From Limnoperna fortunei (lineage: Eukaryota; Mollusca; Bivalvia; Mytilida; Modiolidae), in assembly GCA_944474755.1 (NCBI GenBank), contig OX104118.1, forward strand, positions 74,045,865 through 74,109,864: a stretch of 64,000 nt of DNA, written 5' to 3'. Position 1 is the stretch's first letter. The number at the start of each line of letters is the position of its first letter. The notes under the pieces were generated by a model that was not told the DNA's origin, made no database searches, and saw only the letters and a program-made list of their open reading frames with translations. The position numbers were made by a program, and so were the translations under genes. Shown one piece after another: positions 1 through 11,690 of this stretch.

Positions 1-925
1 TTATAGTGCATGGCATCCAGCCCATGTCACCATATAAATTTAAGTTAGGTGTGTATTTACCAACGCCCATGAAAAAGCGCATTGCTCTATTCTTTACACT
101 ATTAATGCATGAAAATTCTTTAGTGCCCCATATAGGTGCACCATATTCAACTACAGACCAAACAAGTGTATCAAACAATTTTGTAAAAGTTTCATATTGA
201 AAACCGCCATTTATTTTACATTTAGATATCAGCAGACCCAAGGATCTGCTTGCGAATTTCGCTACCGCTTTAGCCATGTCATTATAATTCAAAAATTCAG
301 TCAATAGTAAACCTAGATAGTTATATTGTGATACTATTTCTAAACAATTATCTCCAAACATAAATGGAAACTTAGTTCTTGGTACAGATTGATTTCTAAA
401 ATGTACAATTTTTTATTTATCTAAATTTACAATTATATTATTTTTTAAAAATCCAGATGTTAAGTGAATCTAATACCCTTTGCAGATCATTTTCATTTTC
501 AGTAATAAAAACGACATCATCAGCATATAAGAATACACAAACTTTCTCGTTGCCTATGTCAATACCAACATTCAATTTTTTAATATCATCAACTAAATCA
601 TTAATAAAAATATTGAACAGTAATGGTGATAATATACATCCTTGTTTCAAACCACAATTTACTCCAAACCATTCTGTTAAATTTCCATTAAGTCTAACAC
701 ATGACTCTACTTTAACATATAAAGAATATATTGCCTTTAACATTTTTGAACTTATGCCAATGTATTGCAATTTACAAAAAAGTAAATCCCTATTGATCCA
801 GTCATACGCTTTTTTAAAATCAATAAATGCGGCATATGTGGACAATTTACGAATTTTTCTAGTTTCGATAATATTTGTGATGCTACTCAAATGGTCTATA
901 GTATTACAGCTATTGAGTATTTAAA
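1..925 (-). mobile_element. 5'-truncated, decayed LINE reverse transcriptase fragment
   Basis: Read on the minus strand, about 890 down to 438 encodes the core of a non-LTR reverse transcriptase. It contains AFIDFKKAYDWI (palm motif A), GLKQGCILSPLLFNIFIN (motif B region) and the catalytic FLYADD box. The frame continues from about 437 to position 1 through the thumb and C-terminal part (for example YNYLGLLL and MGVGKYTPN), interrupted by one in-frame TAA at 413-415. Upstream of 890 the RT-like frame carries on for a few residues and stops near 920, so the element is 5'-truncated. Its 3' end lies left of the window. No endonuclease domain is present. This is a dead copy. The antisense ORF over the same region is a shadow. 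Confidence 0.9.
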
Positions 926-1199
926 AGAAATTAAAGTATTGATCAATAACAGTTAGCTTTCGTTTTGTAATAAATATATTAATTAAAATAATTTATGTAA
1001 ATTATTTACTAATGTAGGAATGCCTGCACTTTAGTGTACCTTTATCTTGTAAATTATCTCCCTTGTTCCTTTTTGTTTATTTACAATTTTGTTTTTTTTC
1101 TGTGTTCTTATACTTGAACCTATGGATATGTTTCACTATATTGCATGGCTCTGTTATAATGTTATCTCCCTTTTTGTATTGTTTCTGTTTTACTTGCAG

Positions 1200-4100
1200 A
1201 TACTATGGTCTGTGGATGTGGTTTCCAGAATTATTCAGTCGTATGAAAAATGGAGGGTCCCCTTGTGATCATTCCAGTTTTAGTAACAAAACAATGAATG
1301 AAACATGTCAGACAGATAATTGGGTCTATTTCTCTGGATTTTTAACAGCACTGTCAAATTTACCAGGAAATGTATTAACTATATTTTTAATGGATAGAAT
1401 AGGAAGAAGACAATTATTAGGTAACTACATAGATAGTAGTATTCTCTTGTTTGATTGCCCTATATAGTGGTGGTCCACAAACGATAGCCCTATATAGTGA
1501 TGGTCCAAAACTTATTGTATTTAGTTGCCCTCTATAATGGTGGTCTACTTATTGCCCTTAGTTGTCCTCTAAAATGGTGGTCCACAACTTATTGACCTAC
1601 ATTGCCCTCTATAGTGGTGTCCACAACTTATTGCCCTTTATTGCCCACTATAATGGTGGTCCAAAACTTATTGCCCTTAGTTGCCCTCTATAATGGTGGT
1701 CCACTTATTGCCCTTAGTTGTCCTCTATAATGGTGGTCCACAACTTATTGCCCTCTAAAATGGTGTCCACAACTTCTTTCCCTTAGTTGCCCTCTATAAT
1801 GGTGGTCCACAACTTATTGCCCTTGGTTGCCCTCTATAATTTTGGTCCACAACATATTAAAGTTTGGTGGCCTCTATTATGGTGGTCCACAACTTATTGC
1901 CTTTAGTTGCCCTCTATAATGGTGGTCCACAAGTTATAGCCCTGTATAAGGTCCACAACGTATTGCCCTTAGTTGCCCTCTATAATGGTGGTCCACAATA
2001 TATTTCCCTTAGTTGCCCTCTATAATAGTGGTCCACAACTTACTGCCCTTAGTTACATAAGTCAACATTTCCAAAGTACATACCTTCAGTTTTTATATAA
2101 CAACATATATAATACATCTCATCCTTATTGCCATTGTCCTAATATAGCTGAAATATTGCTTTCTGGACATTGAATCTCATTTAATCATCAATCAGCCCAT
2201 TTTGCCATAATCAAGTCTGGTCTCAACAGTGGCAATGTAATAAGGCTACACTGTTCATAGTCTTTGTTGTAATCTGTTATTATTCTTTTATAAATATACC
2301 CCTGCTTCAAAGAAGAGGGGGTTATGCTGTTTTACCCTTGTCCTTACATCCGTTCGTTCATCCGTCTGTTCGTTCGTCAGTCAGTAACAAAAATTTCTGT
2401 CCCAGTTTTCTAAGCAACTAAATGAAGCAGAAGCCTGATATTTTGCATATTGCTCAATCCTTTAGTACCATATGGTATTTAGCGATTTTGTACTCCTTGG
2501 TCATCTTCTTCCTGTTTACCAAATACTTTTTGTGAAAGTGGGGGTATGACTAGTGAGCATTAACTCACAAATTTACCTTGTTTTACTTTGTTCATTCTAA
2601 ATGAATATTTTCAAGTAATCTGTTTTCCAGAAATGGCTTGTAATAAATAAAAGGTTTCTAATCATTTAACTGTGAATGTTTCACTATTGAAGTATAATAA
2701 TACTTATAGTATGAATATTACTCCTTGTTTTTCAGCCATTAGTATGGTATTGTCAGGTGTTAGTGTGTTCTTCATACCATAATATTTCTCCCTGTTTTTC
2801 AGCCATTAGTATAGTATTGTCAGGTGTTAGTGTGTTCTTCATACCACAATATTACTCCTTGTTTTTCAGCCATTGGTATGGTATTGTCACGTGTTAGTGT
2901 GGTCTTCATACCACAATATTACTCCTTGTTTTTCAGCCATTAGTATGGTATTGTCACGTGTTAGTGTGTTCTTCATACCACAATATTACTCCTTGTTTTT
3001 CAGCCATTAGTATGGTATTGTCACGTGTTAGTGTGTTCTTCATACCACAATATTACTCCTTGTTTTTCAGCCATTAGTATAGTATTGTCAGGTGTTAGTG
3101 TGTTCTTCATACCACAATATTACTCCTTATTTTTCAGCCATTAGTATAGTATTGTCAGGTGTTAGTGTGTTCTTCATACCACAATATTACTCCTTGTTTT
3201 TCAGCCATTAGTATGGTATTGTCAGGTGTTAGTGTGTTCTTCATACCACAATATTACTCCTTGTTTTTCAGCCATTAGTATGGTATTGTCAGGTGTTAGT
3301 GTGTTCTTTATACCACTTATACACAATAAGTATGAGAACTTAGGTATATCATGTGTGTTTGGAGCTGTATCAACGGTGGGATGGAATGCCTTGGATGTTC
3401 TGTCTACCGAGCTGTTTCCAACATCACTGAGGTATTTGCAAATTGTTAATTGTTATTTGGCAAAACTTATTAATATATTAAAAAGCAGTTTGCTAGCAAA
3501 ATGTAAACTAACTGACAAGCTTTTTGCAATTAGAATCACAAGATTTCATTGCAGCCTACAGCAGCAATACTTTTTTACATGTCTATTCAAATAAAACATT
3601 AAATTACTTTCTAATGCAATATTAAATGCAAAATAAATGCATTTTTGATGATGTTATGGCTAGATTACAATATCAATATTGGGATCCAAACTAGGATCCT
3701 ATTTCTTGATTTTAGAGTTTTTCTATCTGTGATAAACATAATGAGAGAGTTTAGTTGGATAATAGTTCAAAGATAGAGATAAACCAAGATAGATTTATAT
3801 GGTTTTGTTTAATCAGAAGACTATTGATGACCTACCATCCATGTCCCTTCATACCTCGCTATATACTGTATTGAAATAGCTCTGAAATACCATTATTTAT
3901 CTAAAATTATCTATAATTAAGTACATGTATTTTGTCAAAATCTGAAAAATTAGATTAGCGATTGATACAACCTGGGTGATACAAAACCTTGTATCATTTA
4001 TATAGGTGATACATGATGTACTTTTGTCAGAACTACATCTTGACATTATAATATGGTATAACCAATGATTCTTTGAATGACTCTCATTCTATGAATGAAA

Positions 4101-5939
4101 TATGACGTCATAATACGTTTGACGTTTAGGGACTATATTTTATGAAGAAGTGCTTCGTTGAATTTTAAATTTTAAACATTCAGTTTTTTTCTGCCTTTTT
4201 ATACTTTACATACATGTACATTTAAGTGTAGGTACAACTACTCACCCTTCATAGCAATAAGTAAAACATGATAAGATCAGTATAACACGGTCAGAGTAAA
4301 ACGTACCAGACTTGCGGTATTATGAATTTTATTAATAGTATTACACGGAGGAAAAGTTTCCAAGTTTTGCTGATCATTTCACTGTGTAATACTATTCATA
4401 AAATTTCTTCACCATGCATAAATATTGGTTGATATTTTCATTTTGGGTCAGTTATAGCCTTTGGCGTCTTATTCAAAAATCACCAATATGTTATAGATTC
4501 AGATACGGTAGTCTTTACAATTTATCTGAATGATAGGTTGTTTTCGTGTTTTTTGTATAAGAACACAAAATTTTCCTTGAAACAACATGTTTAACCTTTA
4601 AAATTAACATTTTTCAACTTTTCTAACAGTGTTTTCAATACATGAATTGTATGGTCAGAAATCCCAAAGCATCCTCAACAGAATGGTACTATTCATTTGT
4701 TAAAATCTTATCATCTATACTATACAGACATAATATTGTAAGACCTACCGCAAGCCTGGTGCATTTTACTCTGACCGTGTTATACTGATCTTACTGTGTT
4801 TTACTTATCGCTATGAAGGATGTGAACTCCCTGTATCAGGTCAAAACAGTTGCATACATTCTGCATCACAACTCAACGCTGCATGTCTTGTAGTGATACA
4901 TATGTACACAACTGTCTCAACATGATACAGGTAGTTTTATCTACACATAATGTATTTTGTATTTATAAGCCTGATGTACAGCAGATTTAGTTGTATTCAA
5001 TTCCGACCGTAAAAATATGTAGCATTTGACCTAGCAGTTCATCAATCATCTTTAAATAGAAATCCATATATGGTCACATTTAATGATAGCAGGTTCTTTA
5101 TATTTTTTAAGTTACTATGTGTAAGGTCAATGTCATATTACCACTAGCTAAATCACAAGTAGTGCAGAAAATGTGTTTCCATATTATAACACTATAACCT
5201 CAGATTGGAACCAAATTAGTGAGTTGAAGATCCATATTCATTTCATATGATTAAAGTTATAGTTACTAAAAATAGACTGAAAATAAGCTGAAGATAACTT
5301 CAGAAGATTAAGTGGTATTGTTTAACAAAAAATGCTCATATTGTCACATACAATATGAGGAGAATCTATAGATTTTGAGTTATTTGTTTCCAAAATCAAG
5401 ATCATATTTACTCAAAATAGACATAAATTAATGCAGAAAGCACCTTAGCTAGCCAAGGGTTATGATCTCTCAAGAAGAAAGAGGGACGTGAATGTAACCC
5501 ATGGCTAGCAAAGATGTGCAAAAATTGGGGTTTTCCTGTTTCCAGATTTAAAACAAACTAATCATCCAATTTGGACTCTATGGTTAATACACCAAGAACC
5601 TAGTTGCTCTAATAAGTGCAGAAAAAGGTGTTTCACTATGATACCTCAAGTGCCTTACATGGTATTGGTATTAACTTATATAGTAATATACCGGTATGAT
5701 GGAGAGCGGTGTGGACTATTGGGATCTTGCTAATGGTCATAATTTCTATTCACAGGTCAACAGCTTTTGGTATAATGTCTGGCATTGGCAGGATTGCAGC
5801 TATTTTAGGAAATTTGACATTTGGAGAATTAGTAGATGTTCATTGTGCGATACCTATGATTCTTGTAGCCGGTCTGTTAGTATTTGGTGGAATAGCATCA
5901 ATAAAGCTTCCCAATACAACCATGGCAGATATCCATTAG
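1200..5939 (+). CDS. SV2-like major facilitator transporter, C-terminal three exons (partial gene)
   Basis: Exons are 1200-1420, 3272-3431 and 5756-5939 (stop TAG). The joins are in phase: G|CC gives Ala and AG|G gives Arg. The protein end reads RYYGLWMWFPELF, a Cys-containing loop, then LPGNVLTIFLMDRIGRRQLL, then GWNALDVLSTELFPTSLR, then STAFGIMSGIGRIAAILGN and a final hydrophobic segment. From memory of the family, this order matches the second half of synaptic vesicle glycoprotein 2: a luminal loop between TM7 and TM8, then the motif DKIGR, then SWNALDVLTVELYP, then TTAFGFLNALCK. SV2 proteins are 12-TM vesicle-membrane transporters, but the substrate here cannot be inferred. N-terminal exons lie outside the window. 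The second exon's acceptor is preceded by eight tandem copies of itself (see repeat at 2714-3316). It could equally be an SVOP- or SLC22-like relative, but the NALDVL block favours SV2. Confidence 0.88.
1454..2055. repeat. ~40-bp minisatellite in SV2-like intron
   Basis: About 15 imperfect copies of a unit built around TTGCCCTCTATAATGGTGG followed by TCCACAACTTATTGCCCTTA. Copies vary by small deletions. The array begins 34 bp after the donor of the exon ending at 1420. Confidence 0.9.
2297..2572 (+). repeat. Dispersed repeat, copy 1 of the TATACCCC...GGGGG family
   Basis: Starts with a short hairpin (TATACCCC, CTTC-rich loop, GAGGGGGTTATG), followed by a CCGTTCGTTCATCCGTCTG stretch. It ends with GGGGGTATGACTAGTGAGC. 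A recognisable copy in the opposite orientation lies at 26225-26500, which shows it is a dispersed family. No coding capacity. Confidence 0.75.
2714..3316. repeat. 67-bp minisatellite duplicating a 3' splice site and exon start
   Basis: Nine CAG acceptors occur at an exact 67-bp period, with the first exonic base at 2736, 2803, 2870, 2937, 3004, 3071, 3138, 3205 and 3272. Each unit holds about 22 bp of intron end (ATTACTCCTTGTTTTTCAG) and about 45 bp of exon start (CCATTAGTATGGTATTG and onward). Only the last copy runs on into the full exon. Copies differ at single positions, for example CAGGTG versus CACGTG and TATGG versus TATAG. Splicing to any of copies 3-8 leads to an in-frame TAG in the next unit; copy 1 meets TAA earlier. 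Confidence 0.95.
4242..4825. mobile_element. MITE-like foldback element with ~75-bp terminal inverted repeats
   Basis: Both ends carry an inverted repeat. The left end begins TCACCCTTCATAGCAATAAG and includes ATCAGTATAACACGGTCAGA. The right end is its reverse complement up to TATGAAGGATGTGA. A second inverted pair lies inside (about 4325-4350 and 4376-4402, around AATAGTATTACAC), so the element is a nested hairpin. It has no ORF. A clean target-site duplication is not visible. It sits in the last SV2-like intron (3432-5755). Confidence 0.8.
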
Positions 5940-7580
5940 ACTTAACATTTTCTGTGATATACTATATGATATATTTTTGTCTTTAAAGAATTGCACAATA
6001 GAAGTAAAAATGTGTTTATACATGTATAAGAAGGGCAGTAAACATGTTAAAGCTGGAATTTTCATATATAGTTAATTGGCATAATATTTTTATACCCCCC
6101 GCAAACTTGTTTGGGGGTATATAGGAATCACCCTGTCTGTCTGTCCATCTGTCCACATCCCTTGTAAACGCAACTCCTCCTAAACGGCTTGATGAAATTT
6201 AATGAAACAGCATAAAGGAAGTACATTATATGTAGGTGTGCATGAAGAATTTTTGTCGCTGTTATTAAGGGGAGATAATTGAACTTGAAAGCGAAGCTGG
6301 GGGGGGGGGGGGGTAATCCCTTTGTGAGCCTGCTCACTTTCCACACTTGTTTAGCCTGAAACGATGTAGGTTCCAGGTTACTTAGGGTTAACATTGGAAT
6401 TACATATAATTTTCTAATGTGCTTGCCCTTACTGGCCTGTTATTGTTCTGAACAAAGGATAAATGTATTACATATAAGTCTTGTTGGCTCAGTGGCATAA
6501 AAGTCTTTGAGTAAAAATGTTTTACTATGCTTGAGAATTTGGTCAATTACCATGACAACAGAGAAAATCAAGTTTTAATTGGATGAACACTGAGAATTTT
6601 CTTATGTTGCCGGGCCTAGATATCTTTAAAGTTTGTATAAAATAAAAAACAGGTAATTGCCAACATAATGTTGTAATGTGAGATCTGTCCTGACTGAAGA
6701 CAATATAAAATAATATTCTTCAAGTTCTATTTATAGCAATATACTTCCCTGATGAGCTTATTTTTGTTTACAGAATGTGTTGTTTCATAATACATGTTAT
6801 AATAAAGCATCTTGAGGCATCACTCCTAGGTCTTGTGATCATATTATCTAAATGGTCATTTTACTTTATATTTTTCATCTAGTCTATAAACATTTTTATT
6901 GGTTCTAGGCAATGTTAAAATAATTATTAACCCAACTGCTCAGTCGTCAGATATGTCCACACATTTAACATGGTACATTCTGTTTTCCTCTGTCAAGTTA
7001 TTGTCATCCATTTTCACATAATGGTATTTCATGATATGAAAAATTAATTGCTTCCCTATAAATGATAAGGGCCAGCCTTTAATTTTTCTTTCATCCTAAA
7101 ATGAATTGTACATTCACTGTTGTAAGGTATCTGTTAGGAAATATATAACAGACCCTATGAATTACTCCTTTACAGCTAAACATTTGTAGGATGTAAAAGT
7201 GTAGACCCAGTCACATACTCACCAAAATTTGTTATTTAATATTCTTTTTTTTAATACTATATTAATAATATCAATTAATGTTGACCCAGTTAACCTTAGA
7301 GAACCTATACAAGTTGACTTCTCACTTGTCCTTGAGCCTTCTTAAAGTATTATAAATACATGTATCTAAAATATTTAAACCAGTGCCAACTTGTATTTGT
7401 TCTTGTAAATGATAGATAATGCTGGGTGTGATGTATGTTTATACAAAATTAGAAATTGAATTTTAAATGACTTTATACTTAATATTGTTACTGTGGCAAC
7501 ATTATTTGTTTTGTTAATTTGAAATTGTTACTCAAACTAAATATTTATTTATTGAAAATAAAGAATTATATTTTCAAGAA
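5940..7580 (+). other. Probable 3' UTR of the SV2-like gene
   Basis: AT-rich sequence after the TAG stop, with no coding signal. Candidate poly(A) signals AATAAA occur near 6801 and at 7557-7562. The latter precedes a T-rich tract and is the better end. It contains a dispersed repeat at 6087-6345. The region 7580-7980 shows nothing else except one decayed copy of the following minisatellite near 7800-7845. Confidence 0.5.
6087..6345 (+). repeat. Dispersed repeat with TATACCCCC/GGGGGTATA hairpin head
   Basis: Begins with a hairpin (TATACCCCCCGC, loop, TTTGGGGGTATATAGG), then a CTGTCTGTCTGTCCATCTGTCC run. It ends after a 15-base G run and the palindrome-like GTGAGCCTGCTCAC. The layout resembles the 2297 family but the body differs. 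Noncoding. Confidence 0.6.
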
Positions 7581-7980
7581 AACTGATTTTATTTATTGTT
7601 TGGTTTGAGGTATTTGTCATATTTTCATTTGTTGGTCACTACTTTGTCATCATTTTTTAATATTCTCCAGATCAGATCAAATATCACATTAAATGTTCTA
7701 TATTGGGTATGTTTAGTGTTTTCTAAAATTCTAAGTGACTATTGAAGTTACTTACGTGCTCAGGGAAAAAATTTAAAATAATTTAGAACCCCAAGAGTCA
7801 TATTGTTATGACCTATATATAATCCAATACAAGACATTATTTAAAGTGTATGTAAAAATTTGTACTGGTTTATAACTTTAATCCAGTTGGCTTTCGGGCA
7901 GTACATCTTTCCTGAGAGCCTAACAAAAAAAGTTATTAACCAGTAAGCCTTTTAATATCAATTCAGTATAACCTCTAAAG

Positions 7981-8880
7981 GGTTAAATAAATGACAGTCA
8001 TGCTGTTATGACCTCTGTATGGTCCAATAAAAGACATTCATATTGTTATAACATCTGTAAGGTCCAATACAAGACAGTCATATTGTTATGATCCCTATAC
8101 GGTCCAATACAAGACATTCATATTGTTATGAAATCTGTAAGGTCCAATACAAGACAGTCATATTGTTATAACATCTGTATGGTCCTATACAAGACATTCA
8201 TATTGTTATAACATCTGTAAGGTCTAATACAAGACAGTCATATTGTTATGATCCCTATACGGTCCAATACAAGACATTCATATTGTTATACAACTGTAAG
8301 GTCCAATACAAGACAGTCATATTGTTATGATCTCTATACAGTCCAATACAAGACATTTATATTGTTATAACATCTGTAAGGTCCAATACAAGACAGTCAT
8401 ATTGTTATGATCTCTATATGGTCCAATACAAGACATTCATATTGTTATAACATCTGTAAGGTCCAATACAAGACAGTCATATTGTTGTGATCCCTATACG
8501 GTCCAATACAAGACATTCATATTGTTATACAACTGTAAGGTCCAATACAAGACAGTCATATTGTTATGATCTCTATACGGTCCAATACAAGACATTCATA
8601 TTGTTATAACATCTGTAAGGTCCAATACAAGACAGTCATATTGTTATGATCTCTATATGGTCCAATACAAGACAGTCATTGTTATAACCTTCGTGAGGTC
8701 CAATACAAGACAGTCATATTTTTATAAGTTCTACATGGTCCAATACAAGAGTCATATTGTTATGAGCTCTGGTCCAAAACAAGAGTCATATGGTTATGAC
8801 CTCTGTTTGGTCCAAAACAAGACAGTCATATTGTTATGACCTCTATATGGTCCAATACACGACAGTCATATTGTTATAAA
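7981..8880. repeat. 40-bp minisatellite between SV2-like gene and next gene
   Basis: About 22 copies of a unit reading GGTCCAATACAAGACAGTCA then TATTGTTATGATCTCTATAC. Two subtypes alternate over much of the array: GACATTCA followed by ATAACATCTGTAA, and GACAGTCA followed by ATGATCTCTATAC. This implies an 80-bp dimer as the amplifying unit. Copies decay toward the 3' end after 8690. Confidence 0.93.
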
Positions 8881-9294
8881 AATAATAAGCTTTTTTCTTC
8901 AACCAGGCATTGATTAGATGCATATTCATATTAGACTTTACCACACAGTTTGAATATAAACAGGTGTATATGTAATTCTATCTATTAAAATGGGTTATCT
9001 GACAATTTTGAAGCAGAATTATTTATCGTCCAATTTTTATTATGAGAGCTTTTATGTGAACCCCTACATTTTGGCAACTGGCAACTTTTGTCAAAAGGTT
9101 AAAGTCGAGCACACCTTTGTCTGAAGAAGAGCTAGAGAACTCATAAACCCAGTATCTGCACTCCAGTTGATTAAAGTTATAAACGTGTGAGTGGCGTGCA
9201 TTTTTTGTATGTGTATCAACTCGCAGAATAAAGGTGAAATTAAAATGAACTGGGATACAGACGATGATCCACTGCACTTTTTAATCAAAAGATG

Positions 9295-9400
9295 CTTTAC
9301 AACAATTATAGGCGCTCTTGCACGTCACCGTCGTGCAAGTTAATCACGTGATACGGTTACGTTTATGACGTTCTGTCGTTATTGAAGCACAAACAAGAGG
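9295..9400 (+). promoter_or_regulatory. Candidate promoter / 5' UTR of the 9401 gene
   Basis: A short CpG-richer patch in otherwise AT-rich DNA, directly upstream of the ATG at 9401. It contains CACGTG at about 9345, a CRE-like TGACGTTC near 9366, and several GCACG/ACGTCACCG motifs. No TATA box. Promoter status is inferred from position and composition only. Confidence 0.4.
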
Positions 9401-11690
9401 ATGGCGTCCCTAGAACGAACGCCGTCAGACAATTCTTTGTTTGATTTCTTTGATGGCAGGAAAGGTACGATTTTTTGTTTTCCTATATATTTTCATTATG
9501 CTAAACTTAGTTCTAACATTTTTTCTGCTATATCAAATTATTGTTACACTATACAATTGAATAAGCCATAGTACTAGAGATATGATGATCAAAATTGTAG
9601 TCCTTATTTTATGACCGTAATTCTAAAGCAGGTAATTTTTAGAATTACTACGTAATATTAAGAGGATCGTTTGCAAGGTGTATACGCTTGAGTTTTCACA
9701 GTTTTATTCTAATAAATACTCAACAAGGCGGAGTAAATATTGAATATGAGCACGAGTGGCGCCAAACGCATAGGCGAGTTTGATCTGATGCGTTTGGCAC
9801 CAATTTGCATACATGTAGTTGAAATTTATACCAATAATCAACTGTTTTACAGGAAACCCACAGAACGAAAGCGAAGCAGAACATTCTAAAAAGCAAGATC
9901 CCACAGATGTAGCAAATTCTGGTGGTTTTGTCATAAAAGAAATATCTCTAATCCCATTGTCACAAGACACACCTGTCGATGTGGATGTCATGTGTATTTC
10001 CACCACACCAAGAAAATATGGTGAAATCGACCTAGACGCTACAGCAGATATTAAAAGTACAATATGCAGCAGATCAAACAGTACCAGCACATCAAGAGCA
10101 AGCTCGGTGTGTAACTATAGTGAAGACTTTAGCAGTTGCTCAAATACACCCCAGAATGATGAAATCTATAGTGACAAGTGGGAAGCGGAGGACAATACTG
10201 TAGAAGTAGAACATAGTAAATGCGATGTAATTATTCAGAATGATGAGCCAATAGAAACAAAGGTAAAATGTGAGGACAGAATATCTACTAATAGTCCATT
10301 ACCAGTTGGAAGCGTCACCTCACTACCGACTTCATGCAAAAGTAATAGTCACGATGGTCTTAACATTGGGAATCCAAATACTAGTAAGGAACTTACTGAA
10401 GCGTATCAATGTAAAATTTCTAAAAATAGTACGACTTCATCAGTTATTGGCGATCAACCAAGAAGTATCAAAACCGCAAGTGAAGAATGTTTAACCGGTT
10501 TACTTTCAACCGAAAGGCAAAGTCGCCAGTCTACGAGAAATGAATGTCGACAAGAAATGAGTCTTCAAAAAGAAATGCAAGCAGAGATAGTAACAGAGCA
10601 AAGATATGAAGCAAATAAAATTGCGGACACAGAAGGAATACCCGCACGTGTCGAAAAAACTGATGTAGACACCACAGTGCAGTTGCTGGAAACTGAGACC
10701 AAAGATGTAAAACAAGAAACGACTACAACAACGAAATCATGCGTTACAAAGGATCTGGGGGATAAAATAAGTACCAAAACTGCTGAAGCGAAAAAACGAC
10801 CAGTAAAAAACAGAAAACCTTTAGCGAGGATCGATACTGACACAAAACTGTGCTCAAGTAGAAATAAACATTCTATGGATATGAAGTCAATTGCAACTTT
10901 TGGTAAAACTTCAAATAACAATTCAAAGAAACGACGGAAGAGCAGATGTACAACCAATACGTCATTCGAAACCCCCGGAAACGATTCAATGCCTGAAAAT
11001 GTCGTAAATGTCCTTCAAATTCCCAGCAATCCTTCAAACACAAGCGATGAGTTTGAAAGTTACTCTGATAAAATGTTGATGCAAAGTAGTACCTCAGGCC
11101 ATTCCTTCAATTCACCCTATTCCAGCAGCATACATAACAGTCCATATAACAGCAGCTGCTTTTCTAGCCTTTCAAGACGCAGCATGAAGGCAAAGGGCTT
11201 GTCGCTTCCATCAATAGATAACACGCATCCACGGCAGCTAGTTAGGGGAGGAACAACCTCTGCTAACTCCGATGGTGACATTCCTTTAGCACTAGCTCCG
11301 GGAAGAAGACATATAGCCAGAAAACAGTCGAAGCCTAAAGTTCTTCAAGAATACGAAATCGTTGCTCAGAAGATTGGAGACTATGGAAAACCAAGAGTTC
11401 CTGTAAAATTGAAAGCCGAGGCTATACTCAGAGATGGCCAACTCGAGGTCTCTGTAACTGAAAAGGAAGACGTTCAGATCGGTACTAATAATTTAAATGT
11501 TAAAATAACCGTGGTGCACAAGTTCATTGATCCTAAACCGAGGCTACATGTCAATACTCAACAGAAGATCACCAAACGTCTGAACATGACGACAAACAAA
11601 GATGTAATCAAACAGAGAGCGATGTGGCCTTCGTTTAATACACACACAAATAAAGAAGCCAGTGAAAGATATTACAAATGTTTTGGTTAA
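9401..11690 (+). CDS. Uncharacterised Ser/Thr-rich, largely disordered protein
   Basis: Exon 1 is 9401-9464 and exon 2 is 9853-11690 (stop TAA). The split codon G|GA (Gly) keeps phase, giving 633 aa. The start ATG has A at -3 and G at +4. The N-terminus MASLERTPSDNSLFDFFDG is short and partly hydrophobic. Residues ~30-510 are rich in Ser, Thr, Asn, Glu and Lys with no globular pattern. A basic cluster (SKKRRKSR, ~378-385) could be a nuclear signal. A C-terminal block (~515-600, including KVLQEYEIVAQKIGDYGKP and VKITVVHKFIDPKPRLHVN) looks ordered and is the likeliest conserved part. I recognise no family. The long open frame and the phase-correct intron argue that it is real. AATAAA at 11762 would end the transcript. 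Confidence 0.8.

Noticed and set aside
457..924. 155-aa plus-strand ORF
   Set aside because: Antisense of the reverse transcriptase fragment.
2736..3204. Eight additional short exons of the SV2-like gene
   Set aside because: None of the upstream copies has a donor; use of any leads to a stop. They are duplicated boundaries, not exons.
10565..10957. 130-aa hydrophobic minus-strand ORF
   Set aside because: Antisense of the Lys/Thr-rich coding exon; hydrophobicity is an artefact of complementing AAA/ACA codons.
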